64,000 nucleotides of DNA from Brachypodius melanocephalos (GCA_013398615.1 VZSR01000393.1:3596888-3660887), one strand, 5' to 3'; positions 24,401-38,739 are shown, counted from the first letter of the stretch. Translations and numbers: made by a program. The notes: generated from the sequence alone by a model not told the origin.

Positions 24401-26530
24401 AAGGGACAAATTTGTAAAACCCAGCCATAAGTTTCTAATGAACCAAACCAATTTTCTAAACTAAGATTTGAAATGTAAATTGACCTAATTCCTTCGGTAA
24501 ATTGTCAGCACAGAATTTAAAAACGTGAAAGACATCATTTGTAAAGGCTGCTGACTAAAACCTCTGCTCCCTATTTTCACATTATCTCACCTTATTGCTC
24601 TTATAATTTCTATTATGGTAATAGTGGGAATAAATCAGGATCCTTACTGAGATGAGGAACACGTAAAATAAACTGTGTGGTTAGAGACAGGCCCTGCTCC
24701 AATATGCTCAAAATCTGAATTTCAAAATACTCTTGTGACTACAAAAAAAAGGCATAACAGTGTTTTTATTTCAATTTAAGTTACAATCTCTGGGCCTAAC
24801 TTTGGAGCAATCTCTCAGAATTAACCTCTGCTGCACTGTCTGGACACTGTCCCATGAACTCAGCTGGGAAGAGTGAATGAAAAAGTTTTGATTCTGTCAG
24901 TTAAGTCCTGTGAAAAACTCATGGGTAGGTTTTCCTAGATCTTAATAGATCCTCATTTAGGTGTTTCCTCACCCCTGCAGGAAGCTCTGAAGGCAATAAG
25001 AGAAACGGTCTTAGAGGCGATCAGTTACTGAGAGAGCTGAAGAGACCTTGGAGGTCACACCACTCTACCACAGCTTCAGAGTCAAAGTTAGCCAAAGTTT
25101 TAGTATTAGTTTTTATATCTATTAGTTTAGTCAAAAAATTATTCAAAATCTCATGATCACTTAGAAAAAGCCTGTGGGATTCCCTAATTTGGCATCACAG
25201 AAGCAAAACAATAATTAAAGGATGAGAAGACAGCAGCACAAGAAGACCCCACTCAGATCCTGCCCTAAGTTGTGATCATTCTGGTGGTCTCATTCTTTCT
25301 GTATTTTCTCTTCCCTTTGGCAGAGGTGTTGAAACAGCAAAACACAAACAACTTTCCTCTCCAGTTCGTTAATAAAAACAACATCATGTTGTTCATTCAT
25401 ATTGCAATTGAAGAAATAAACCAACAATTTTTCACCATATTCTGGCCACTGTGTCCAGTGAATGTTCCTGAGTCTTTGCTCTCGTCACTTCTGCACTTTT
25501 TTCCCTCTGATAATCTTGGTGAATCTCTCAGCTATTGATGGGATTGTGCCAATTCAGAGAGCTCGTTAAAGGTGATAATGGTAGCTAAAATGCAGATGCT
25601 GTAAGTCTTTCCAAAACTAAGAGAAGTTAATAGTTGAGACAACAAGCTGACAATTTCACTTCCTGAAAGCAGCAAGGAATTCGGCTTGGCCTGCAGGATT
25701 TTACCTTGTGGCTGCCATCTGAAAATGCTCTGTTTGCCATATTTTGCTTGTGCCATATGGAATGTAAGTATAAAAACTTCCCTCCTACTCCAGAGCACTC
25801 AGCCTTGACTAGAGCCACACCTCACATCTTCTCCCAAACAGATGGCAAGGCTCTTAATATTTCATGGCACTGCCCTTTGCAGTTACAGGTTTTGCACAAA
25901 TAAACAAAACACGCATTAGACAGCACTTTGCATCTTGCAATGAAATACAGCAGGGGGAACATTCAGCACAAGTTTAGGGCATGGAACAGAAGAACAGAAA
26001 ATAAGGATTTTTATTTTTTTAAAAAAGAATATACAACAGATATTCCCTGTCTCCATTAATTCAGTGAGTTTTCAGTAAATAATGCCTTTGGTGGATACAC
26101 TTTTAACATTGTAAATGTATCACTGGATGGTGATTACTGCTGTAATAACTGTAATGTGTAATGCACTACTTGTTAACATTGGGTAGCTGACCCTTTGATT
26201 GTTTACTGCTCTCACTTCACTGGGGTTATTTAATTACAAATGGATTCTGTTATCTTGTATTAACCACCATATCAAGTATTATTGTCCGATTAATGAAGAA
26301 CTATTATTTACAAAATATTAATAGGTAGTATTTAAAATGAACTAGTTGAATGTTTAAAGCCTATATTTATGCTCAGCAAACTCAGCTCAAGCAAAGCTGA
26401 AGGTCTATCCAAGCAGTCACAAATAATTGGGCAGTAAAGGAGCAAATCACTTCCTGATTCTGGTAACTTCTCTCAACTTTGTCATCAAAAATGACTTTTC
26501 TGTATTTCAAAGATTTTGACATGAATTGAG

Positions 26531-26554
26531 AAAATGGAACTCAAAATGGAACTC
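26531..26554. repeat. Perfect 12-bp tandem duplication
   Basis: AAAATGGAACTC occurs twice in immediate succession with no mismatch. Confidence 0.85.
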
Positions 26555-27452
26555 ACATTCATATTTCTTAATATTAACCATCCATGGGTTCATCTCTCAG
26601 CTAAGAGTCACATGCTTGGACTGTAATCCAAAGATCAGAAAAGCCATGAAAAGTCTCCCTTATTCCTTTTGTATTCTTTTTCTTCTAAGCTATTTGCCAA
26701 TCTAAACTCCATGAAAACATGGGAATATGCCTAGGGATGCATTTTACTTGTACAGTCTTGCCACAGGCAGTAAGAGGAACTAGGCAGGGTTGTCTAGGTA
26801 CAAATTTGGGATTGTTGTCACCTGTCCCATGGCATTTTGGACATGCAAAAGCCAATTGATCTAAACAAACATTTCACATAATTTCATATATCTCTCTGTT
26901 CTGTAAAAAACCCTGTGGAAGGACACTTTACATGACTTACATCTAATTTCCTGAAGCCTTTTACATAGGCTTGGTACATATTGATATGAAATGAACACCA
27001 CTGATGATTCAAACAGTAAGGAACACTTCAATTAAAAAAAAAAAAAATTAAAAAAAAGGAGAAATCTGGCTCCAGGATGGAAATTTCTGCATGGAGAGAG
27101 CCACAAGACTGGCCTGGTTTATCTTTTTCGGTGCTTTTTTTCCCCCCAACACTGCTTTTCCCTAATTAGAGCAAAACCAGGAGTCCATGAAAAAAACCTT
27201 GTCAGAAAGTGCTCAACTCCTTTTAAATTTCTTCAGTATCAGCAGCACTCAAAGCTATTGTTCCAACATGACACATAAGCACATTTTCCTCTCAGAATGA
27301 AAGAAAGTAAGTCTCTCTAAAACAAGCTGTGAGTAATTACTTCTCAAGGTTCTATTCATAAAACACATCCATTTTATAGTCAGGTCGCATTTATCCCACA
27401 TGGTTTTGTGTGCACTTCAAGTTGATTTAGTCTATTCAACCAGAGGGAAAAG

Positions 27453-27466
<14 letters not shown>

Positions 27467-27483
<17 letters not shown>

Positions 27484-27490
27484 TTTTTTT
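27467..27490. repeat. T24 homopolymer
   Basis: Twenty-four T bases are preceded by degenerate CTTTT units from about 27455. On the gene strand it is an A tract. It could be the tail of an antisense retrocopy, but no recognisable body adjoins it. Confidence 0.9.
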
Positions 27491-30258
27491 GCCAGTATTT
27501 TTCAGGGGTGGGACGAATGGTCCTTCACTCTCTCAAGTGAAAGAAAGAAGAATTATTGAAGGAATCAGCCATCAGAAAGCCTTTGTTTCCTCTGTGAGCT
27601 CCCTGCTAATGGCAGCACTGTGGTTCACCAGCCCATCCGTGTTGTGGCTCATCTCAGGATCACCAGCTCCTGGGCTCTCGTTGCTAAGAAACAGCTCTCA
27701 GTTATATTTGAAATATATATTATGAAAAGGTGCTGCTTTTCTTTGTGAAATAAATATGTTGCTAGATTGACAGCCGGGGGAACAAGGCTGAGGCGTGTAT
27801 TGTTTCTTTCAGTGCTCCACAATACCAGCGTGTGCCCTGGTTGAAGCATTTTAAACTGTGAAACACCCTTTTAGCTGCTGGCATTGTGCTAAAGCAGCTC
27901 AAAAGTGCATTGTGCAAATTAAATTCAGCCTTTATTGGGAAAGATGTTTATTCCCATTGAGGTAGAACCTGAAACTTTGGAGTCCTCATTGCATCTCGTT
28001 TCTATTCTCATGGTATTTTCCTCACTGGAGAAAATTATTTCAACAGGATCATGATGTTCCTCCTAAAGACAAAGAATTTCAAGCTTCACACCTTCCTCTC
28101 CTCTCCAGCTCTTACCCTTCATCAGGAAAGAAAATAAGCAAAATAACCCCAGATGACCATTAGAGGAAAAGGAGTTAAAGCAAAGTTTGTTAAAAGGTGA
28201 TTTTTTTTTTCTCCTAAGTATATGTTAGTAAATAATTTAATACAAAAATCCATAACAGGAAAGTGCTTCTCCTGACCTAAGATTTTAAGGTTATTTTATA
28301 TTTCCTGCTTTGATAAGATTAGTCTTTGCCAGCACATAAACTCTAGTCATAAACAACAAAAATTAGGGAGATACAATTAATCTTAAAAAGACACATAAAA
28401 TGAATGTCTTTTTAACAATGCACTAAGTTACAACAAACAATTGAGATCTAAGACTGTCACCTCTTCAGTTCCATTCAATCCCTCTAAAATTTTTGCAGGG
28501 GCATTCATCCTCCTACAGACTATTAAATCTCTTGTCCCTTTCATAACAAAATTTAGGAGTTCAACAACCACAATTTGCCATGTCATGGTTTCTCCTGAGG
28601 CAACAGCATTTATAAAAGCTTTTTCCAATGGAAAGTTATTCAGCTCATTACCTCTAATTAATTAGGGTGGAATTGCTGCCATCATGAGCCAGTGATGATT
28701 TGGTAATTCAGAGGATATCACTGGAGATCCCAATAAGGTCTGTGGACAAAATTTGAAAATGTTGTTCTAAGGACAAATTACTTGTGTCAACTTCTTCTCT
28801 CTATTCATTTTGTAAGAATACACAGGTTTTTTATGTCAGTGACTTAATCCACACCTTAAAACTTCACTTCTCATAAGGTACAACCACCCTTCCAAAAAGG
28901 CGTGGCAGTGTCTTTAGTCACTATTTATATTTGAACCAAATTCCCTTCCAACGAAAGATACCCATTGTGCAGCTTCCACAAAGGCTCAGCACGTTAATGA
29001 GGTTCCTTAATGAGCTTAGAACCATCATCTTTGGTCCAAAGGATCAGCCTGGCTGAGATGGATCTTAGCACACACATAAAATAAGTGATTTCACATCACA
29101 GTCTGGTTTATTCTCAAGATGGAAAAAAGATTTATAGATTAAGACAGGAAGTGAGCTCACCAGGATTTCCAAACACGAGCACAACAAACAACAAAATAAA
29201 AATCCCCAAGCTGGAAGAATAAGCTGATTACTGTCAAAGTCTGTGTTCTTACAAGCTGCAGAGTTATAACCTGGGATTTCAGCAGTGAGGAAACGTGGGG
29301 ATGTCGGTCTCCAGCTGCCTCACAGGCTGCAGGCAAAACAAAAGTGTGATGCCTTAGTTTGAGACTTGCTGTTGCAGAATTCCACTCCGAAGGTAAAACA
29401 TACACTTGCTCTTGTAGGTGATAAAAAAACAAAATGCTGCAGAGAGAGAGGCTCTCTTCTGTAGAACATTTGGGAATTTTGAAACTTTTTTTTTAACAGA
29501 TTAAAGCCAAAATAGAATTTCAATTCTATGGGAGATAATGAAGAGAAATTATTAAGTAAATTACTTAGATTGCCTTGGGACACAATAAAGAAGGAAATTT
29601 TAAAAAAAATTTGTAAGAATGAGATGGCCTGGATCTTCACAGACTTTTGATCCTTTGGATCCTGATCCAAATAAATTTGAACACAGAAGTAAAAGAGAGT
29701 AGAGTTCAGTAGAAAGTCAATACCAGGTTTGGCATGGCTGTGCAAAACCAACATAATATATACTCTAGAAAATTCTTTTATCTCTTCTTAATTGCTTTTC
29801 CTTTGAGAAACACAGACAGAAAAAAAAGCAAGTTCAGTTCAGGGATTAATATTTGTATTACTAATATCTTATAAAGGATTTGGACCAAAAAGAAAAGCAA
29901 TCCAAATCCATTCCAAAAAGCCAATTTTGTTTTCATGCTGCTGTACATTTCTTCTGAGTGAGTAATAATAATATGCAAGATTGCAAGGAGAGGTTTGCTG
30001 TAGCTGTGGCTACAACTAAATGAGAATTGCAAAAACCAACAAATAAGAGCAAAAGGACAATTTCCCAAGCCCCAGGATCCTGCTGTTGGCTGTCACAGCA
30101 GGAGCCACTCTCTGTTTCTGAGACCATCACTTCTGTCTCACCATCTGAGACACAAATGATCCATAAGAGAACTCTCATCGCCTCTCCACTCAATTAAAAA
30201 AAAACAAATTACAAAAACAGAGAAGCAAAACCAAATCAAATTCCAAGTTAAACCTGTC

Positions 30259-30298
30259 TTTTTTTTTTTTTTTTTTTTTGGGGTGTGTGTGTGTGTTG
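30259..30298. repeat. T21 tract followed by a short (GT)n run
   Basis: Twenty-one T bases (30259-30279) are followed by G4 and about seven GT units. This is simple sequence with no coding meaning. Confidence 0.9.
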
Positions 30299-32886
30299 CG
30301 TTCTCTGAAAAAGGAAGGTAGAGCCAGTGGAGCTGAAAAGCCTCAGGACTTCAGACAGTCCCAAAATGTGGCAAAACGGAAACTTTCAGTGCCTGGCGGA
30401 AGCAGATGGCAAAAAAACATGGGAACTTCTCAGCAACCTCCTCCTCCAGCACCCTGCTCCATCAGATGGGAGTCAAGAAATTGCCTCACTCTCTTGAAGT
30501 TCACTGGAGATCTTCCCATACGGGATTTATAGGCAGCTTGGATATTACTGCGAGCTTGTTGTAAACCACCTGGTTTAATCTTTACATCAAAGAGCTGGGG
30601 ATTTAATTTATGAAACTTTTCAAAGTTGAGGGGTTTTTTTTCTGAGCCCATAGCAGCTAAGTGTATTTCACATCCCATCTGCTTTCATTCTTGTTTCCTC
30701 CTCACAAGAAACTATTCTGGTAACAATCACACTCGGGCAGGAGTTAAAGCCAGAAAAATGCAATAAATGAATATTCTCAAAAATACAGAAATCAGGAGCA
30801 TGTTCATATCTATTTCATTGCAAAAGGGAATTACACGCATAAATTTTTTCTTAGAAAAATTATTATAGATTTTTTTTCCATAACCATGAAAAGTACAAGT
30901 TTCAAGTAGTTTTGAGGGTGAGAGGAGAAGAAAAGAGGAAAAATAAGTACCTGTTAGTACGGTAGAATTCCACTGCAAGGATTATCAAGTATTTCCATTT
31001 CTTCATCAATAAAAGCACAATGGCTTAGTTCACAGTGTTATATTTTTTGGTGGTCCATTACTCCATCTTTTTGACAGCTACTTCCATTCACAATGTACAG
31101 AGTCGTGTTAATATTCTCCAGTGTTGTAATGAACATTAAGGTATCAAGCATTTTCCTTTCTCTAACAAGAGATATTCTATTTCCAACAGCACTCAAAAGC
31201 TCTGAATGCCTTTCTTCCTATTCAAATTCCTTGATATTTTCTTGAAAATGGCTTGTTAAAGGCATATTTTTCTGTAATGACTTAGTATTTAAGTCAAAGT
31301 CAGACTAAATTTTGGAGTAGGGAAAGAAAGCCTAGAGCATACACCATACTGCCTTAGCACAAAATTGGATCAGCCCATTGTGCCTTTAATATCCTAGGTA
31401 TTTACCACCTATCAGGTATATAAACAAAAAACATTAATAATTATTTTTCCCTGAAAAACTGGATGAGGTTGTGCAGCATAATCAACTTCAAAATGAGTTT
31501 GAATCTGCAGATTTTAAAGCACCACCAGATTCCAGAAATCATCACTCTCATTTTCCATAGGTCGCTCCCAAGCTTCATTTCAGGACTTTCTGGTGTGTTC
31601 CACGCTCCTGATGCAAGATATTTGCAGCATGAATTTTACTGCCACTCTCAGAAATTCCTTTATTCCTTTATTCCTTATATTCCTATGACCTAGTAAAACA
31701 TCTTTCTTTAAATAAAGAAACCCAGACCTGCTAGCTGTGATAAATTAAACAAAAAGGTTTGAATACAAATCTTCTCCCCCCCCACTCTGTCCAGTTTTTG
31801 ACCTCAGGAAGAAGGTGGTTGGGCTGCTTAAATTGACAGAAAACTGGGAAAATGCAATGACTATTTCTGAATTGGAAGCAAGATGTCCAGGAGGACACAT
31901 CAAGCAGAAAAGTTTGGATATAAAACTTCCTCAAGAGAGAGGTCGGGATAGAGATGGAGCTGCCAGTGAACAAATCATTGGAATATATGGAATATAATGT
32001 ATAACAGGAGCAAACAAAGGGTGCAGAGAAAGAAGAAAGCAAAGAGAGCCCAGGGAAAATCCCACAGACAGGAGATTCACCAGAGATGCTCACAGAACAG
32101 CCAGAGACTGGACACAATCAGAAAAAGGTGGATTCACAAAATATGAGGAAACTGAGGTTTCCTTACCCAAATTATCATGGACAATGCCAAAAATGTCATC
32201 ATTCTTTTAAGCTGAACTAGAATTTACTTCTCCTGTTTTACCAGCACTCTCCAACCTTTCCCTAGCAAGGTGGGTAGGAACACCACAGGTGATACTTATA
32301 TTGTGATGTAACAAACCGACCTAAACTTTGTCAAGCCTTGTAAATCAAACATATTTCTTGAGGCCTCCTCAGAACAATAACTTTCAGTGATGTCAAAACA
32401 ATTACAGCCCGTTTCCAAAGTGCCAATGCAAGGCACAGTAATTGAAAGCACTATTTAAACAACAATAATAAGGATATGAAACATGTACCCAGAGTTTATA
32501 ATAACACGATGTGCTCTATACCATTAACTTTTAATTAACTCCAATTTTGCCACAATTAAACTCAATTAGAGCAGAATGTCTGACATTGCAATTAGCTGTA
32601 TATAAACACCCCAGTTGGTGTCACTTTGAATTAATGTCTCCTGGTGGTGGCCTCTCTTTCCAAGGATAATGGATTTGCCACCATCAGGCTGTTAATTGGA
32701 CCTGGCACCTCGTGTGTTGTGTGTGTCTCAGACACAACACCAGATCTTTGCTTCCTGAACAACTGTGCTTGTCACAGCCACACACATTCCAATTGCAACC
32801 AGCCAAATTCTTGACTGCACTGTACATTCTGTAATCATCCCCATTTAGAAAAGCTCTGAAAAAATTGTGCATCCTGTTTTGGTTTG

Positions 32887-32904
32887 TTTTTTTTTTTTTT
32901 TTTT
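32887..32904. repeat. T18 homopolymer
   Basis: Eighteen T bases, preceded by GGTTTG. Simple sequence. Confidence 0.9.
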
Positions 32905-34495
32905 AATCCAAAATGTTGCACTCGGTTTTCTTTTCAATTGCTTGTCAACAATGAAAATTATTAGTTAAAAATGCCACCACACATGTAGAAGAAGAAATCA
33001 CACCTATTAGCCAGCACCATGTTTAATGAAATAAACTGTTGCTTTCTAGCACAGTTCAGTTTGAATCATCAGGGTTGTTGTTTTGGTTTTTTTTTTTGTT
33101 ATTTTACATGTTAGAAGTTCAATCGTGGCTCATGAACAACGCTGAAATTATTAGGGTTTGGTCTAACCCATCACAGTCTCCATGGGAAGCAGTTAGACAA
33201 CAATTAGCCTTTAATTTTGGATGCTGATGTAATTAAACAGCTCCAAAGACAGACATTAAGACACCACCACCCATCAGTTCATGACCACCTCAGCACTGCT
33301 GAGCCACTCATAGAGTAAATCAACATTTGCTACTGCTTGGTGCAATGGTACCCTGCCTTAAGCAGCAGATCTGTGAGACTGAGAGGGACAAAACAAGGAA
33401 GGAAAGAAACCCGATCCTAACGCTTTTAGGAAAATGGTGATTTAAATCATCCGGGTTCCCTTACTCTTAGAAAAAACTTACAACCAAATCTGACTCAACA
33501 GACAGGTAAAATTCAAACACTGGCTTCACCAGGAAAAATGAACATTTAGTTCCCTGCATGTTTAACCCTAAAAAATCTGTAGGAAAAAAAATTCCACAAA
33601 GTCCAATAAAAATACAAGAAGTTGGGTGACAATCTAGCACATCTTCTAAAGAGATAAGTCTTCTTCCAAGAGATCCTGAGTATCTAACACTGAAACCAGT
33701 GGGCAGTAGAGTCACATAAATGCTGAGCTCGTTGTTTGTGGGTATTTTTGAAAATTATACATTTCATCTCCAAATTCTATCAAACCTCTGCTTCTGTCCT
33801 AACATCTCCATTTCAACCCTGTTCAGAATAAAGAGCTTTGCAGAAGCTGGTAAATTCTCTATGCTACTCACACATGGCAAGTTTTGAGCTCTAAAAAGGA
33901 AAACATTCTCATTAATAAGCAGCTTTAATAAGTCTAGTTTAAAACGATGCTTATAAACTTCATACACATGTCCTGGTGTTCTCTGTGAACAGATAAAAGA
34001 GAATTGACCCGGTGGAAATTACTTTCCATAATTACATGCTTCTCCAAAGTTTGGGGATTTAGTGCAGAATGCATAATTGGTTCAAATCACACCTTTTACA
34101 GTGACCATAAAATACTGTAATTTATGGTGCTGAATAGCAAAAATTAAGCCCAAGTAGCTCCTAGCAGCACATTTGCTTCTCACTTAACCGAGATGATAAT
34201 ATCAGCAGGAGCAAAGGATCCCTCAGCAGAGCTGCAGTTTGAGTCACTGCTGATGCTGTGTGAGGAGCAGCAGATATTAAATCACTAAAACTGCTTCTCT
34301 GGGGGGGTTAGAATGTGCTCTGCATGGCCACGGGATGAGGGGAGCAAAATACAGGCACCTTGCAAGGTCTGCTGAGGTCTAAAAGTTGTGTTCTGTGGCC
34401 ATTTCCAATAGCATGGGACAATCTGACAGCCACATGGAGAAAGTTGGATGATGGAGATAGAATAAATTATGTTCAGAAGGACCTTTTCCACCAAG

Positions 34496-34533
34496 AGGAA
34501 GGAAGGAAGGAAGGAAGGAAGGAAGGAAGGAAG
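34496..34533. repeat. (GGAA)n tetranucleotide microsatellite, truncated by a gap
   Basis: An uninterrupted GGAA array runs directly into the run of N bases, so its full length is unknown. Confidence 0.95.
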
Positions 34534-34633
34534 NNNNNNNNNNNNNNNNNNNNNNNNNNNNNNNNNNNNNNNNNNNNNNNNNNNNNNNNNNNNNNNNNNN
34601 NNNNNNNNNNNNNNNNNNNNNNNNNNNNNNNNN
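34534..34633. other. Assembly gap of 100 N
   Basis: Exactly 100 N bases, a conventional placeholder for unknown length, begin at the GGAA microsatellite. Confidence 0.99.
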
Positions 34634-34952
34634 AATGCAAAGGTTCATGCCTGAACTATGTCCTGAGTCTGTTATAGTGAAATATGTATCAACAATCTGT
34701 AAATACTAACTGCAATTTTATATACAATGCCCATATTGTAATTTTAAGTATTTTGAGCTGAATCTATTGGAAAAAAGATCATTATATGTTACTGATGGCA
34801 TTTGTAGGTAATTATGCTCCCTGAATCACATCTTCAGTGTTTCCAAAAATCAATGGAATTTCCTCTTTAAGCTGAAAAACTGAAAAAAAAAAAACCTTTT
34901 ATCTTTTTTGTTTAGTAATTGCTAATAATCTGAGATATTGATTTACAAACAG

Positions 34953-34968
34953 AAAAAAAAAAAAAAAA
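34953..34968. repeat. A16 homopolymer
   Basis: Sixteen A bases followed by GAAAAGG. Simple sequence. Confidence 0.9.
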
Positions 34969-37900
34969 GAAAAGGTTATTGAAAACAAGTTTTATTCATA
35001 CTACAAACCTGGTCAAAAGCCTGTAATCTGACTGCTACACTTTGAGCAAATGACTCAAAGCCTAAGAGACACAATTTTGCCTTTAATTGTAATTTTAATT
35101 CAGAATTCAACTAATCAATTCACTAATCCCAGTGACAAGAATTTAGGAGACAACCTGCCTTCTGTGTATCAGCCTGGGTAGATGGGGCAGGAGTTGACAT
35201 GGGGAATTATTTATACGCTTGCATCTACAAGTTCAAAGCATGTGGCAGAGGCAGTGAGCACAGCATTGATCAAAGCTCTCAGGGAAGAAATGAAATTAAA
35301 TGCACATCCTCAAACACCTGCATTCCTTTAAAGCAAATCTCTAATAAATCCAGTGCACCTATCAATTGCAAACAGGCTGAAGGGGGGCTGGAGATCCCTA
35401 TCATTGGATGACTCAGGAGCTGGAAATAATTAATAGTTAATAATAAGCGAGTGTTAATTTTGCAGTTTGGAAGCTGGCAGAATGCAGGGTGGCTTTCCAA
35501 CTGAGGCACTGTGGAGGTGTTAAAGGACACAGATGTGTTGGAGCCCCCCAGTTGTGCAGTGCCATGTCTGTGTCCTGCCAAGATTGGGGACAAGGGAGTG
35601 ACACAATGGAGAACCTCTAAACACAAAACCACCCCAGGCTGTGCTTTCCTGTGTTGGGTTTGTGACAACACATCCACAATTCCTGCAGGTCATCGTCCCT
35701 GGACTGTCAGCACACGTGTGAGCATCCCAAGATATCAACTTAGGAACACATCCAAAAGTACCAAGATCGCTGGTTTTGCACCAAGTTTTTGTTGGAAGCT
35801 CTAGAGTTTTGGCTGGACAAAGGGTGACTTTTTCTGAGGGAAAAGATCCAATTTCTGGGAATAAGGCCTTCACACCTGAGAATCCTTGAAGAAAATCAGG
35901 CACTCCTTGAGGGAGAGAACATCATATTGATCACAGGCAAATTAGAAGTCCATGAGAACTAGGAAAGAGAATAAAGTATTCTGCCACAGCAATTGTCCTC
36001 TTTAGAGGGGGAAATATAAAATAGAATAAAGTTTCATAGCATTTGGGCAATACATGTTATTTTTAGAACAATTTCTTTACCTCTTGTTTGTCTTCTCCAC
36101 TATGTTTCCTTAGCAGCAAGGAAAAAAATGGAAGATTTTTACAGGTTTTTTTAGACAAGAAGAAAAATTGGTTGTTTAAAACCGTCATGATTTTCCTCCC
36201 TCTTAGTAATTTCTAAATAGTAAATCATAATGCTGTTACTTTACATTATTACTCCATTAAATCTTCTGAATCTAACAGAAATGTAACAGTAGTACATTGC
36301 TTTATTTGTTTCCATCCACTAATAAAATCTGTGCTCTGTATAGGAACACAGATCACCTGTGTTTTATGGACACATAATACATTTAAGAAATATATATAAT
36401 AACACAGCTTTAAATAGATAATAGGTATTTTCCATTCCTCACATTCAGATATCTGAATTGCCAGTGTGTAAAATAAATATTGAGAATAATGTCAAGAGCA
36501 GAGTTTGTGAAGAATTCTGAAAAGATGAACTGTCTCTGCTCTGCAAATTCAGACTGCAAATGCAGCTGCAGAGCAGGGTGCAGCACATCACAACTGCTAA
36601 TGACAAAACTGGAAGAAATAATTGTATTTCTCCAGGTTTTCCATGAACAGAACCATTTCAGATGGAGGTTTTCTGGCTCCACACCACCTTCTCTGATATT
36701 TCCCCCACTTTCCCACTGAGAAGCCTTCAGTCCCAGCTGGACTGTTGGATGTTCTTTTATGTTTTAGTGTTGGACTTGAGAAGAGTTTGAAGAAGAGCAT
36801 TTCCCAGCCCTGGCAGACAAACTAATTTGTACAAAATATTTTGAAGATTACAAAAATCAGAGGGAAAAAATGTCTTTATGGGGTAACCTCAAAGGGTCAG
36901 GATTCCAGGGACTGTCCTTGCAACCTCCCAGGCTCACACCAGCACAGGAGGTTTTGCCAGCAGCTACTGGGACCTCTTCTGCTGTCTACAGAAAAAGTGC
37001 AAAACCCCTCAAAAACCACCCCCCAAAACAAAAAGATCCCTGAGTCTAAACATATGGTGTTTTACATGAACTCATATCAGCAAATTATCTCTTGAAAATT
37101 CGTAAACTAAAGTCACGTCTCCTGTTAATGAGCTACTAGAAGAGGAAAAATAAACCAAGACACTTACATAAATGTAACTTCATTTTAGGGAATTTGTCTA
37201 ATTAAGAAATAATTAGTTATGACCTGAGTAAACCAGGATAAACACAGCAAGACTTTTATCATTTACGTGCTAGTAAAATCATGCCAAAGTAAAGTTTCCA
37301 TAATATTAGATGTCTCTTCATGCAGTGTTCTCTAAATATTTATAACTTTAGTTCCCTCAGCCTCTCTCTCTCTCATTTGCTCTTATGCAGTGAAATAGAT
37401 CTAAAGAAATAAAAATGTGAACACAGATGAATCACCTGTTTCCAATAATGTTTCCATCAAAAACAACTAATAAAGGAAAAAAAGGGGATTCTCACTGCTC
37501 TGCTTGCAGTGGGCAGTGTTGCAAACTTACATTTTTATGAGTTTCATCGCAGTTAGTGGTTTTTCTGAACTTCCACCTATGGAGTCTTGTCCTATTTTCA
37601 CTTTAAAGAATTAAATATCTAACTGCCAAAAAGACTTCCAGAGTTCAGATGTTGTGGAGCAAAAATTCCCTCCAGAAGCCAGGATAAAAGGATACACCTG
37701 GGGTTTATGAAATCACACATTTGTGTTTGTGCAGTGACATACATTTGGGGCATATTTGGATGTATTTAGTCGAAGAATAGCAAAAAAGCAGCCTGAACAC
37801 ACACGTGTGCAGCAGAGTGATGTGCAGCTATATTTTCTTAAAATGGACAAAGTCTATGAGTTAATATCTTATTGCTTGCTTGGTAAGTATATCAGACAGA

Positions 37901-38739
37901 AATACATAAAGAAATCATTTTATTTCTTGCAAACACCAGTTCACCTGTGGTACTACAGGGAAATGGGTTTCATTTCTGCTCCTGCAGGACTGGTGAGCTC
38001 AGCTGCAGGGCCCAGGGGTGCTGTGGCTGCCCCAGGGCACTGAGCTCCAGCTCACTGCCAGCAGTAACTGAGAGACAGCTGATAAATTCTGGCAGAGACA
38101 ACCCACAAAGGGTTCTAATTTCACTTCCACAGATCAAAATAGAAAATGTGGCTATCACCCACACACAGGTGGTCACCTGCCTCATCCTTGGGCTGGGAGA
38201 CAGATGAGTCCCTGCAGTGGACTTAAAATACAATAGTCAAAAACTTTGAAGGTCACCTGGCCAATTGGATCCTAGACTCCAATCTTCTTTTTAAAATTTT
38301 TTTTCTATCTCTAGAACTCTCTAGCAAAGGATCAGGAAACTCAGAACTTGTGCACTTTTCCAGAAAAGCAAACCAATAAAAGTTTACACTAATAAGAGAT
38401 GACAAAAGCTCCTCGCCATTCATAAAGACAAGAATAATATTTTCTATCTAACCTGTGGTTGATTGCGTGTCAAGTTGATTCAAGAAAAATTTATGAGCAG
38501 ATAAAGGTTTCCTATCCAAGTAGTTTGACTCACAACAACAAGAAAAAAGAGATGTTCCCATCTTTTCCCTGAACTCATGAGATTCCTTCCTTTCCTGCAG
38601 GAAAACACAAGTTCTGAGGAAGGGCAAAGTGTCTTCCTGGATATTGCAGTTGTTGCACCCAGAATTGTGAGGCCTCGGGTTATTTTGTGGGTTATTATAA
38701 TACAAACAGGGAAAAAAACCAAATAAACCAATCATGCTA

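Noticed and set aside
27455..27520. T24 tract as the tail of a processed pseudogene or SINE on the minus strand
   Set aside because: No recognisable retrocopy body or flanking duplication adjoins it, so it is kept only as a homopolymer.
29320..29754. 144-codon minus-strand frame
   Set aside because: It is a leucine/phenylalanine/serine-rich reading of AT-rich DNA. No splice sites, domain or homology are recognisable.
34360..34677. Open frames on both strands across the GGAA repeat
   Set aside because: They are open only because the 100 N bases cannot be read as stops and GGAA repeats lack stops.
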